From the NCBI RefSeq assembly GCF_030549615.1, contig NZ_CP130832.1:2418001-2482000 (forward strand): DNA of 64,000 nt, read 5' to 3'. The stretch is from Stenotrophomonas sp. 610A2. GTDB lineage: Bacteria; Pseudomonadota; Gammaproteobacteria; Xanthomonadales; Xanthomonadaceae. Each line of letters opens with the position of its first letter. Within the stretch, counting starts at the first letter, position 1. Position numbers and translations under genes: made by a program. The notes beneath the pieces are model-generated. The model was given only the letters and a program-made list of their open reading frames with translations, did not search any database and had not been told where the DNA came from. Shown piece by piece: positions 8,851 through 17,229 of the stretch.

Positions 8851-11640
8851 ATGCCGATATCCATACTCGGCCCGGAGGTACCCGGAGTGGCACCAGGTAG
8901 CTTTCGCGTTGTTTTGGCTGTTTTCGGCTGGCCAGTGGACTGGCAGGCTGCATATTCCTCATGGCACGACATTGCGCAGGAGCCGAACCGGCAAGTGAAC
9001 TTAATCCAGCCAGAGCACGAAGAACCCGCGCAAGCCTTCCCCGCTCGTGGTGGCAGTTTCCCGCCGCTCGCCTGGGCGGTTACGGGCCTGTTGTTCGGCC
9101 TGACCTGCACGGCGATCATCGCGTATCGCGAATGGTCGGACCTGCAGCATCGGGCGGCAGACGCGCGCAGAGCGTTGGCTGACACCAGCGTTGCACAACT
9201 GCAGGTACCGCTCGAACACGCAGCATCCATCCTGCGTGCCATGCAGACCGTCTTCCTGGCCAACGACCGGATGGATCAAGCCGGCTTCAGTCAGTACTAC
9301 GCGCGTTTGCACGATGGTAGCGAGGCCTACACATCCATCGCCTTTGCGCGACGCACGCAGGTGGAACGACCGCAAACCGAGAACGCGGCTTACCGCTATG
9401 AGTTTGTGTCCCCGTACCAAAGCAATACCAGCTTGTTGGGCTTTGACATGGTCACCCAGCCGGCCAACCTGGCTGCCCTGCTACGTGCCAGGGATACCGA
9501 TACCGTCACTGTTTCTGCCCCGTTTACCCTGCGCCAGCACGCGTCTCCAGGACAAAGCCCGCTGGGCGTTACGCTTCGCTTACCGGTGTATTCCAATGGG
9601 CCAACGCCGGCCTCGGCAAGCGAGCGGCAGGCTCGGGAGATCGGCGCGCTGGCCATCGGCATCCGCTTGCAGCCACTGATTGAAAGCGCGTTGGAACCGC
9701 CCATCCTGGATGGCTTCCGGGTAAGGATCCGCGATACGGATCTGCACGCCGAGCCCTTCTATGATTCAGGCACTGTAGCTGCTGCCGGGCTGCCCGTGCA
9801 GCACCGTCAACTGGATTTTGGTGGCAGGCGCTGGCACCTGGAGATGCAACCCCGCCCGCAGCCCTTCGCTCTCGGCCGGCTGGACACCATCATCATCGCC
9901 GGGACCATCATCAGCCTGCTGCTATCGGCATTGTTGTGGTCGCTGGCGGTAACCAGACGCAAGGCACTGGCCTTGGGTGCGCAGATGAGTTCCCGTTACC
10001 GCGAGAGCGAGCTGCGTTTTCGCGCCCTGAATGAACTACTGCCGGCACTGGTGCTGCTGGTGGATGCTCGCGACTGGAAGATCGTGTACGCCAACCAGGC
10101 AGCGCGCAAGCGCTTGGGTGACCCCACTGGCTTGCAGTTGTCTTCGCTGTTTCTTGATCAGCAGCTGCAGGCTCGGTCTCGTGATCCGGCGGATATCCGT
10201 AGCGGCTGGAACCGGCTTGAGGCGGAGCTGCGAGGGGCAGATGGCACCCGTTTCTGGGCAGATGCGTCCATTGCCGAGGTGGATGTGGATGGAACCTCGC
10301 ATTTGCTGCTGGTCGCAACCGATAACTCCGAACAGCGCGAGCTGACCGATCGCCTTAGCTACCAAGCCGCACACGATGCGCTGACCGGCCTCTACAACCG
10401 CCGTGAGTTCGAGCGGCGTCTGCAAGAGGTACTAAGGGAGAGGCCCACAACAGCGCGCAACGGGATATGGGCGTTGCTGTACATCGACCTTGACCAGTTC
10501 AAGCTGATAAATGACGTGTCCGGGCATATGGCGGGCGACCAGCTGTTGGAACAACTCGCCTTGATCATGCGTCAACAGCTGCGCAGCGGTGACGTCCTGG
10601 CGCGGCTGGGAGGGGATGAATTCGGGTTGCTGACCTTCCACGCAGATGCCGCTGGGGCATTGGAACTGGCGGAACAGATCCGCGCCAGCATCGAGACGCT
10701 CCTGTTCGCGTGGCAGGAGCGCAGCTATACAGTCAGCTGCAGCATCGGCGTGGTGATGATCGACCAGCAGTTGCCCACCCTGAAGGATCTGTTGGCTTGG
10801 GCAGACACGGCCTGCTACCTGGCCAAGGAGAACGGGCGCAATCGCGTCCATCTGTATCGCGAGGACGATGAGACCAGCCGGCGCCAGGGAGAGATGGAAT
10901 GGGTGAACCGGCTGCGCTGGGCGATGGAGCAGGACCGTCTGCTGCTTGACTACCAGGAAGTCATCTCTCTTACCGGCGCGGACACGGCTACCCACATCGA
11001 GCTGCTGCTGCGCCTGCGTGATGAGGATGGCAACATTGTGCTGCCGGGCGCATTTTTACCTGCCGCCGAGCGCTATGGCTTGATGCCCGCGATTGACCGC
11101 TGGGTGATCCGGACAGCCCTGTCAAACTTCAATAACCTCCACGTCACCGCGCAGGCACTTGGCAGCTGTGCGATCAATCTGTCAGGCGCCAGCGTCGAAG
11201 ACGACGGCTTGGCCGACTTCATTCTTGGCTGCATCGCAGAACACGGGGTAGCGCCACAGCAGCTTTGCTTTGAGGTCACCGAGACCGTCGCGGTTCGCAA
11301 CCTGGACAAGGTGGCGAGCATCGTCGAACGTCTGCGTTGTGCTGGCTGCAGTATCGCCCTCGATGACTTTGGCGCTGGCATGTCGTCTTTCGGTTATCTC
11401 AAGAACCTTCCCTTGGACCTGATCAAGATCGACCGCAGCTTCATTGTTGATCTGGATACAGATCCGATCAGCCACACCATCATCAGCGCCATCACAAAGA
11501 TAGGTCACCAGCGCGGCCTCAAGGTTGTGGCCGAAGGGGTGAGTTCCGAGCATCTGTGCGAGGCAGCCCGTTCCCTGGGTGTGGACTACGCCCAAGGCTT
11601 TGGCCTGCACCTGCCTGAACGGGTGAAGTTCCAGCGTTAG
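8851..11640 (+). CDS. CHASE-PAS-GGDEF-EAL membrane cyclic-di-GMP enzyme
   Basis: 929 residues from the first ATG; a GTG at 8995 preceded by AGGAG would give 881 residues and looks at least as good a start. Order: membrane helix near residue 72-92, periplasmic CHASE-like sensor (about 110-320), second helix (about 345-365), PAS-like segment, GGDEF domain with intact GGDEF at about 587-591 and an RxxD inhibitory site (RSGD) five residues earlier, then an EAL domain. The EAL signature reads ELL rather than EAL (near residue 717), but the other catalytic positions persist: N in INLSG, E in CFEVTET, DDFGAG, K in LIKIDRSF, QGF. It may therefore make and degrade cyclic-di-GMP in response to an external ligand. 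Monocistronic. Confidence 0.92.
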   Translation: MPISILGPEVPGVAPGSFRVVLAVFGWPVDWQAAYSSWHDIAQEPNRQVNLIQPEHEEPAQAFPARGGSFPPLAWAVTGLLFGLTCTAIIAYREWSDLQHRAADARRALADTSVAQLQVPLEHAASILRAMQTVFLANDRMDQAGFSQYYARLHDGSEAYTSIAFARRTQVERPQTENAAYRYEFVSPYQSNTSLLGFDMVTQPANLAALLRARDTDTVTVSAPFTLRQHASPGQSPLGVTLRLPVYSNGPTPASASERQAREIGALAIGIRLQPLIESALEPPILDGFRVRIRDTDLHAEPFYDSGTVAAAGLPVQHRQLDFGGRRWHLEMQPRPQPFALGRLDTIIIAGTIISLLLSALLWSLAVTRRKALALGAQMSSRYRESELRFRALNELLPALVLLVDARDWKIVYANQAARKRLGDPTGLQLSSLFLDQQLQARSRDPADIRSGWNRLEAELRGADGTRFWADASIAEVDVDGTSHLLLVATDNSEQRELTDRLSYQAAHDALTGLYNRREFERRLQEVLRERPTTARNGIWALLYIDLDQFKLINDVSGHMAGDQLLEQLALIMRQQLRSGDVLARLGGDEFGLLTFHADAAGALELAEQIRASIETLLFAWQERSYTVSCSIGVVMIDQQLPTLKDLLAWADTACYLAKENGRNRVHLYREDDETSRRQGEMEWVNRLRWAMEQDRLLLDYQEVISLTGADTATHIELLLRLRDEDGNIVLPGAFLPAAERYGLMPAIDRWVIRTALSNFNNLHVTAQALGSCAINLSGASVEDDGLADFILGCIAEHGVAPQQLCFEVTETVAVRNLDKVASIVERLRCAGCSIALDDFGAGMSSFGYLKNLPLDLIKIDRSFIVDLDTDPISHTIISAITKIGHQRGLKVVAEGVSSEHLCEAARSLGVDYAQGFGLHLPERVKFQR

Positions 11641-11767
11641 CCTTTGCCCTCTCCTTCGTGAGCAGCGGCGACTTGTGAAGAAGTCTTGGTAAAACGGGGG
11701 CGGTCGGGGACGGGCACTTAACTCCGCACTTGGCATCATGCTGCCAGACCCGAACGGAGCCAGCATC

Positions 11768-11857
11768 ATGATCGCTGCACGGACTCTTCCGCGAAGAACC
11801 GCCCTGTTGTGCTTTGCAATTGGCGCAGCCTTGGCATCGCTCATCCAGGCCGTCTGA
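11768..11857 (+). CDS. Possible 29-residue single-helix peptide
   Basis: A short frame starting ATG: an N-terminal basic stretch (RTLPRR) and one hydrophobic helix (ALLCFAIGAALASLI). Its TGA is 2 bp before the ATG of the next small gene, an arrangement suited to translational coupling or to a leader peptide. Length and absence of homology evidence keep this tentative. Confidence 0.3.
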   Translation: MIAARTLPRRTALLCFAIGAALASLIQAV

Positions 11858-11859
11858 TC

Positions 11860-12069
11860 ATGGAATTCAGCGCACGGGTGATTTCAACCGAACAGTGGAT
11901 GCGTCTGAATGCATCGCATCAACGGCACGGTAGCGGGCCAGAGTTCTGGGAAGCCTATCGCGACATACTGGACACCGTCTCGCAGCAGGGTGACGGGGCT
12001 GCCGCTGCCAATGAGCTGGCCAGGCTTGCAGTGCAACTAGGCGTCACCGAAACGGGGCTCTTTGTCTAA
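11860..12069 (+). CDS. Hypothetical small protein
   Basis: 69 residues, soluble, helical-looking, with a conserved-looking core W-E-A-Y-R-D-I-L-D and the C-terminal segment ELARLAVQLGVTETG. A longer frame opens at 11809 but the ATG at 11860 sits right behind the preceding mini-ORF. No family recognised with certainty; such short proteins of this type are common in Xanthomonadaceae. Confidence 0.5.
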   Translation: MEFSARVISTEQWMRLNASHQRHGSGPEFWEAYRDILDTVSQQGDGAAAANELARLAVQLGVTETGLFV

Positions 12070-12076
12070 ACTGACC

Positions 12077-12364
12077 ATGGACAAGGAACTGCTGACAGAA
12101 TGCGTGGGCTAGGCGGCTTCGGGGATTTTATTGGCTACCTTGATCCGGCAGATCGTCAAACAGGCCAATGCTGAACACCCGGAGACGATCTCCACCTGGT
12201 TGTTCGTCGGTCAGGCAGCTGCTTCGACGCTTTTCATCATCTATTCCGTCCTGGTAGGAAACGCGATCTTCGTTGTCACCAACAGTTGCCTGCTGCTGAC
12301 TGCGCTGGCGGGTCAATGGGTGTCACGTCGCAAGCGCAGGCGCACCAGCGCAATGCGCTGGTGA
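12077..12364 (+). pseudogene. PQ-loop/SemiSWEET-like small membrane protein interrupted by an in-frame TAG
   Basis: Reading from the ATG at 12077 gives MDKELLTECVG, then TAG (12110-12112), then AASGILLATLIRQIVKQ and a continuous frame to TGA at 12364. The combined 95-codon product has three membrane segments laid out like a SemiSWEET: helix 1 with the PQ-equivalent RQ, a loop with ETISTWLF, helix 2 (ASTLFIIYSVLVG) and helix 3 (VTNSCLLLTALAG). A Tyr codon (TAC or TAT) at the stop position would restore the usual G-Y/F-A-A-S start of helix 1. Translation from the TTG at 12131 would lose half of helix 1. So this is a nonsense-mutated gene, a readthrough case, or a base error. Confidence 0.6.
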
Positions 12365-12377
12365 CCGCGCACATTGA

Positions 12378-12659
12378 TCAATTGCTGCCCAAGCGCGTTA
12401 CGTGCTCAATTTCATCCAGCCATAGCAACTGGACGCCTTCGCCAGGCACATCCAGCGGAACCTGGCCATTGGTTCCTTCGCGCTCATCAGGGCCGCGAAA
12501 CTGCTGCACAGCGGGCCGCTCAGTCACCGTGCCCCTCAATACCCTCCCGTCCTTCATGCGAAGTTCCACGACAAGCTCTGCATCAAGCGCCAACTGCAAG
12601 GCCTTGAGCTGTTCTATGTCTGCTTGTGCGGTATGAACCCGCGGTGCCGTGCGCGCCAT
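12378..12659 (-). CDS. DUF3247 family protein
   Basis: 93 residues from the ATG at 12659 (MARTAPRVHTAQ); a longer open frame begins at 12734. The body ELRMKDGRVLRGTVTERPAVQ..FR.PDGREG..., ending in LWLDEIEHVT, is the pattern I associate with DUF3247, a short Sm-like beta-barrel protein of Xanthomonadales whose function is unknown. It converges on the PQ-loop gene, with 13 bp between stop codons. Confidence 0.75.
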   Translation of the reverse strand: MARTAPRVHTAQADIEQLKALQLALDAELVVELRMKDGRVLRGTVTERPAVQQFRGPDEREGTNGQVPLDVPGEGVQLLWLDEIEHVTRLGSN

Positions 12660-12794
12660 CGCTGCATCCTCTGTTCGAATTTGCTGCGACCCTACGCGGG
12701 GAGGCGCTAACGCTGAATAAAAGCAGGTTCCCATTAATGAGCGTTCTCTTCACAACGCCCTGCAAGTTCTCCACGCGTTGCTAGCAGCACGTAG

Positions 12795-13040
<246 letters not shown>

Positions 13041-13046
13041 CCCGGT

Positions 13047-13076
13047 TGGCGTGGGTCGGGGTTGCGGCCCACGCCA
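13047..13076 (+). terminator. Hairpin after the small charged gene
   Basis: TGGCGTGGG (13047-13055) pairs perfectly with CCCACGCCA (13068-13076) across a 12-base loop, starting 6 bp after the stop codon. There is no clear T run, so it may be a weak terminator or an RNA-stabilising stem. Confidence 0.4.
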
Positions 13077-13111
13077 GCCGTTGATCACGTTTCAGCAGCA
13101 CGATATGGATT

Positions 13112-13342
13112 TCAGCCGACGATCAACGCCCACGGGGCGTTGGATTCGGGAAAGCGATAGCGTAGGCCTTCATGGTCGATCTGCGTGGCGACGTTGCCCC
13201 GGTTGTCAATCAAGATATGGAGATCGATCAACGCTACCGCCGCCCTGCTTGTCGCGTGATGCAGCAAGGTATCAAGCGGAACGCGTTCGGTTCGCAGCAA
13301 CTGCACTGCGCGACGTTCCAGCCCTGGACCCTCCAGGAACAT
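13112..13342 (-). CDS. Hypothetical protein, paralogue 1 of a tandem LEGPGxERR pair
   Basis: 76 residues from the ATG at 13342 (MFLEGPGLERR). The start may instead be the TTG at 13357, which follows GGGAGA at 6 bp spacing. It aligns along its length with the next gene at 13600-13857: both begin LEGPG.ERR.V, have ..TER...., a central Asp/Glu-N/D-x-G-N segment (IDNRGNVATQID against MDEEGNLAQQID), and end with RYRF..S..PW.LIVG. Function unknown; the shared C-terminal LIVG suggests a compact beta fold. Confidence 0.65.
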   Translation of the reverse strand: MFLEGPGLERRAVQLLRTERVPLDTLLHHATSRAAVALIDLHILIDNRGNVATQIDHEGLRYRFPESNAPWALIVG

Positions 13343-13572
13343 GCTCAATCCGTTCAAGATACTTCTCCCTATGCGGGATCCACCCTGTACTAGCCTCACT
13401 GGTATACAGCAAACAGGTGCCTGAATTCAGCGCCGGACTGCGATCACCCGGATATCGTCGTTTAGAAAGGGCTGCCGTTCATGTGGGAGCGCTGGCACTC
13501 GGACTCAGCTACCTGCATCTGTAGTTCCAATCGCCCTTCCGCGTTGCGACGCTGGTGACCTGAGCAAGAAAA

Positions 13573-13594
13573 GCGGGCCCCTCCCGGGGCCCGC
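13573..13594 (-). terminator. Strong rho-independent terminator
   Basis: On the minus strand, perfect 9-bp arms GCGGGCCCC and GGGGCCCGC with a four-base loop are followed by TTTTCTT. It lies 5 bp after the stop codon of paralogue 2 and separates it from paralogue 1. Confidence 0.85.
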
Positions 13595-13599
13595 CATAA

Positions 13600-13857
13600 T
13601 CAACCGACGATCAATGACCAAGGTAATTCAGATCCACTGAACCTGTATCTGAAACCCTCGCTATCGATCTGCTGTGCAAGGTTTCCCTCTTCATCCATCA
13701 AGGTATTCACCTCGACCATGCGACCCAAGCCGGCGGCTACTGCGCGCCTGCCTGGGACATCCAGCATGGTTCTGAAGCTTTTTCTCTCTGTCGAAACGAC
13801 CTTGACAGGACGCCTTTCTCGTCCTGGCCCTTCCAGATAGAGTTTCATGCTTTTCAC
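13600..13857 (-). CDS. Hypothetical protein, paralogue 2 of a tandem LEGPGxERR pair
   Basis: 85 residues starting at a GTG (13857) that has AGGAGG seven bases upstream; the in-frame ATG three codons later (13848) has no well-placed ribosome site, so GTG is preferred. It is homologous to the gene at 13112-13342, with the same LEGPGRERRPVKV opening and LIVG ending. The two may have arisen by tandem duplication. It has its own strong terminator. No function can be assigned. Confidence 0.7.
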   Translation of the reverse strand: MKSMKLYLEGPGRERRPVKVVSTERKSFRTMLDVPGRRAVAAGLGRMVEVNTLMDEEGNLAQQIDSEGFRYRFSGSELPWSLIVG

Positions 13858-14111
13858 AGCTTGGCCTCCTGATGTTGCCCCTGTTCTCCGGCTGATCGTA
13901 TATAAGATCGCGCATGTGAAGATCGGGAAAAAACGCCTTGAAAAGCCATCGATCTGTGATCTCATCCAATTTTTTCCGCGTCGAGTGAAGGTTGCTTCGC
14001 TGTTATCGCAGCCGCGAGTGCCGATGGCCTCAATGACGACCGATGAACTTGAAGTACGACAGGCTGGTCGCTGTCCAACGACTGACGCCGGAGCCCTGGC
14101 CAGTGCCGTCA

Positions 14112-14750
14112 TCACTCAAGCTTCACAAGATCCTGTCCGTTGCACAGCACGCTGCCGCGCGCTTGGCCATGCTCGACCCGTAGTCCGCCAGTGAACAGTG
14201 AGAATGCTGGCAAGACGGTGCATTGATCGCCGATCCAGAACAGTGGATGCGCTCTCATGGCAGGCAGCTTGAGCACCGGATGCAGATGGCCGCACAGCGT
14301 ATAAGCAGGCGCCCTACCCGACTCGGCAGGCGCGTGGTGAAAAACGAAAGGACCATCGCAGGTACCGTCGGGGATCAGCTCCACATCCGCGGTTCCGGCA
14401 TCCAGGGCGCGATCATGGTTCCCCGGCACGACAGCCATCGCCACCTGCGAGTGCAGTTTGCGGAACTGCTGCCAAGCCACGTCACTGCCCTGCGAGGGTG
14501 CGCCATGAAGAAAATCACCCAGAATCCATAGCGAAGCCGCCCTGGTCGTGTCCAGCAAGCTGGCCAGACGCGCAAGGTCACTGCGGGTACCACCGCTGGG
14601 GACGGCGATTCCAGCGCGACGCAACACCGTACCCTTGCCAAGATGCAGGTCCGCCACGATCAGCCTTTGTCGCGCTGGCCAATAAAGCGCCCGGTCCGCA
14701 AGCAGTATGACCGGCTCCCCTGCGAGCACCATTTGCAGGCGTTCAACCAT
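14112..14750 (-). CDS. pdeM: Ligase-associated DNA damage response endonuclease PdeM
   Basis: 212 residues, a calcineurin-type metallophosphoesterase with all motifs: D34-L-H36, G78-D79, G110-N-H-D113, H138-H139 and G154-H-L-H157. The N-terminal ALYWPARQRLIVADLHLGKG is characteristic of the PdeM subfamily that travels with a bacterial ATP-dependent ligase, exonuclease and Lhr-type helicase. The start at 14750 overlaps the end of the helicase gene by 8 bp, which implies translational coupling as the last gene of a four-gene operon. Confidence 0.92.
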   Translation of the reverse strand: MVERLQMVLAGEPVILLADRALYWPARQRLIVADLHLGKGTVLRRAGIAVPSGGTRSDLARLASLLDTTRAASLWILGDFLHGAPSQGSDVAWQQFRKLHSQVAMAVVPGNHDRALDAGTADVELIPDGTCDGPFVFHHAPAESGRAPAYTLCGHLHPVLKLPAMRAHPLFWIGDQCTVLPAFSLFTGGLRVEHGQARGSVLCNGQDLVKLE

Positions 14751-17229
14751 GCCTTGCTTCCAGCAACTGTGCTGCACGACGGACCCGTTGCTTCCAATCC
14801 TCACTGCTCAAGCTGCCACGCCTGGACTCGGCCCAGAGCGGAAAAGACAGCGGCGTCAGCGTACGTGGCTGGGTAAGCAACAGCGTGCGGGCAGCGCACT
14901 CATTCACCACCCGCTGCAGCGTCACCACGTCCAATTGCTGCTCCTGAACTTCGCGTTCAGCCTGACGCAGCAAGATATGTCCGGGGTCATATTGACGGAG
15001 CACGTCATAGAGCAGGCTGCTCGATGCCTGCAGCTGGCGAAGGCTCCGCAGGGCGCGACCCGGAATTGACGGTGGCAACAGTCCCGCCACCCGGGCAATC
15101 TCCCGGAACTGCCTTCGTGCCAGTTCGCTCATGTTTACTGCCTCCTGCAAGTGCTGCAGCAGCGCGTCGGGCACCAATAGATTGGCCAGCGTGGCGTCAT
15201 CCAACGCCGGGGCCGAAGTCGCCGTCACCACCAACCCATAGTCGTTCACCGAAAAGGAAAAGGTAGCCGCTACTTGCCGGCTCCAGCGCAATGCAAGCAC
15301 GGCCGCGAGCCCCTCATGCACGGCCCTGCCAGCGAATGGATACAGGAACAGGTTCAAGCCTTCCCGCGTTTTGATCTGCTCCGCCAACAACTGGCCGTGG
15401 TCTGGCATCGCGGACAGCCGGGACTGCAGCACCAGCAACGGGCGCAAGGCCTGCAGTTCGGGCGTCACTGGTGGATTGGCCAGCACCTCCGCCATATGTG
15501 CTGCCAGATCCGTGGACATCGGCATTCGCCCGCCCTGCCATCGTGGGACCACGCCGCCGCCCTGCTTGGCTGGCCGCACATAGGCGGTCATGTCCTGCAA
15601 ACGCAGCAGGCGCAAAGTACGGCCGGCAAACTGGAAGAGATCACCCGGCCGCAAACGGGACAGGAAACTCTCTTCCACGCTGCCGAGCGCGCCACCCCGT
15701 GCCATGCGTACCAGCAGCGCACCATCACTGCTGATCGTGCCAATGGAAAGCCGGTGGCGAAGGGCTACACGGCGATCAATCACCCTATGGATACCATCCG
15801 CATCGCGGATGACCCGACAATATTCAGGGTAGTGCTGCAAGGCGTTACCGCCCTGGGTGATGAACTGCAGCACCTGCGTCCAGTCGTCGGGTGACAGTTC
15901 GGCAAAAGCATGTGTTGTCCGCACCTCTGCCAATAGCTGATCAGAATCGAAGCCGTCCGCCAACGCGAGCGTCACGCAATGTTGGGCGAGCACATCCAGC
16001 GACATTGCCAGCGGCCGCCGCGACTCCACGTCGCCTGCACGCAGCGCCTGCCGCGCCGCCGCGAACTCGGCCAGTTCAAGCGCATGCGTGGGTACGCAGA
16101 TGATGCTCCCTGCCTCACCCGGCCGGTGCCGCGAACGTCCAGCGCGTTGCAGCAACCGCGCCATGCCCTTGGGACTTCCCAACTGTATGACCTGGTCCAC
16201 CGTAGGGAAATCAACACCAAGGTCAAGGCTCGATGTAGCTACCACGCAGCGCACGCGCTCTTCCCGCAAGCCCTGCTCCACCTGCCGGCGCAGGCCCGGA
16301 TCCAGCGAGCCATGGTGCAGCGCAAGCTCTTCGTCATCGTCCAGCCATACCGCCTGCAATGCCTCGTACCACAGCTCTGCCTGGGCGCGGGTGTTGGTGA
16401 ACAACAAGGTGGTCCGCGCCTGCGCGATCTGTTCCACCACTGCCTGCACCTGTGACAGACCAAGGTGGCCTGCCCACGGAAAGCGTTCACCCTGCGATGG
16501 CAGCAGGGTTTTCATGTGCAAGGTCCGCGGTACCGCAGCGCGTACCAGCGCAGCATCGGGTAGATGCGGAAGCAGCACCTGTCGTGCCTGCTCCAGATTG
16601 CCCAGCGTCGCGGACAGCCCCCAGATGCGCACGCAAGGCCGCCGATCTCGCAGTCTGGCCAAACACAGCTGCAACAGCACTCCACGCTTGTTGTCCAGCA
16701 AGGCGTGCCATTCATCGACAACGATGGCCTGGAGATGGACGAGCTGTTCCAGCGTATCGGGATAGCTCAGCAGCAGCGCCAATGACTCGGGGGTTATCAC
16801 CAGCACATCCGCCTTCCCCTGCCGTGCCAGGCGCTTGTCGCGAGCGCTGGCGTCGCCGGTACGCATCGCTACGGTCCATGGTAGGCCCAACCCCTCGATA
16901 GGCTGCCGCAGGGCCTGAACCGTGTCACTGGCCAGCGCACGCAACGGCGTGATCCACAACACCTGCACGCGCGCCTGGGCAGTGCGCGGACGTCGCGCCC
17001 GCCTCTCCTCAATCGGCTGCAGTTCCATCATCGCCTGCAGCAAGGGGCCGCCGATCATCGCCAGGGTCTTGCCGCTGCCGGGTGGCGTCACCAGCAGGCC
17101 AGACTGACCCTCCCGGTAGCGCCGCCAGACCTCCCGCTGGAACGGGGCAGGTTTCCAGCCACGCAGCGCGAACCACTGCGTCAATGGCTGTTCGAAGGGC
17201 TTTATCCCAACAACGCGGCCGGCGCTCAC
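14743..17229 (-). CDS. Ligase-associated DEXH-box helicase (Lhr-like)
   Basis: 828 residues, cytoplasmic superfamily 2 helicase. Walker A is PPGSGKT (49-55), motif Ia TPLRALA, motif II DEWH (171-174), motif III SATL, and the second RecA domain contains ATSSLDLGVDF and the QRAGRSRHRPG motif VI. The Lhr-type C-terminal region follows. GTG start overlaps the ligase stop by 4 bp. The gene belongs to the conserved set exonuclease-ligase-helicase-PdeM, thought to act in DNA damage repair; the precise substrate is not established. Confidence 0.93.
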   Translation of the reverse strand: MSAGRVVGIKPFEQPLTQWFALRGWKPAPFQREVWRRYREGQSGLLVTPPGSGKTLAMIGGPLLQAMMELQPIEERRARRPRTAQARVQVLWITPLRALASDTVQALRQPIEGLGLPWTVAMRTGDASARDKRLARQGKADVLVITPESLALLLSYPDTLEQLVHLQAIVVDEWHALLDNKRGVLLQLCLARLRDRRPCVRIWGLSATLGNLEQARQVLLPHLPDAALVRAAVPRTLHMKTLLPSQGERFPWAGHLGLSQVQAVVEQIAQARTTLLFTNTRAQAELWYEALQAVWLDDDEELALHHGSLDPGLRRQVEQGLREERVRCVVATSSLDLGVDFPTVDQVIQLGSPKGMARLLQRAGRSRHRPGEAGSIICVPTHALELAEFAAARQALRAGDVESRRPLAMSLDVLAQHCVTLALADGFDSDQLLAEVRTTHAFAELSPDDWTQVLQFITQGGNALQHYPEYCRVIRDADGIHRVIDRRVALRHRLSIGTISSDGALLVRMARGGALGSVEESFLSRLRPGDLFQFAGRTLRLLRLQDMTAYVRPAKQGGGVVPRWQGGRMPMSTDLAAHMAEVLANPPVTPELQALRPLLVLQSRLSAMPDHGQLLAEQIKTREGLNLFLYPFAGRAVHEGLAAVLALRWSRQVAATFSFSVNDYGLVVTATSAPALDDATLANLLVPDALLQHLQEAVNMSELARRQFREIARVAGLLPPSIPGRALRSLRQLQASSSLLYDVLRQYDPGHILLRQAEREVQEQQLDVVTLQRVVNECAARTLLLTQPRTLTPLSFPLWAESRRGSLSSEDWKQRVRRAAQLLEARHG

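Noticed and set aside
8661..9263. 200-codon minus-strand frame
   Set aside because: Lies antisense to the CHASE region of the GGDEF-EAL gene and shows no coding signature.
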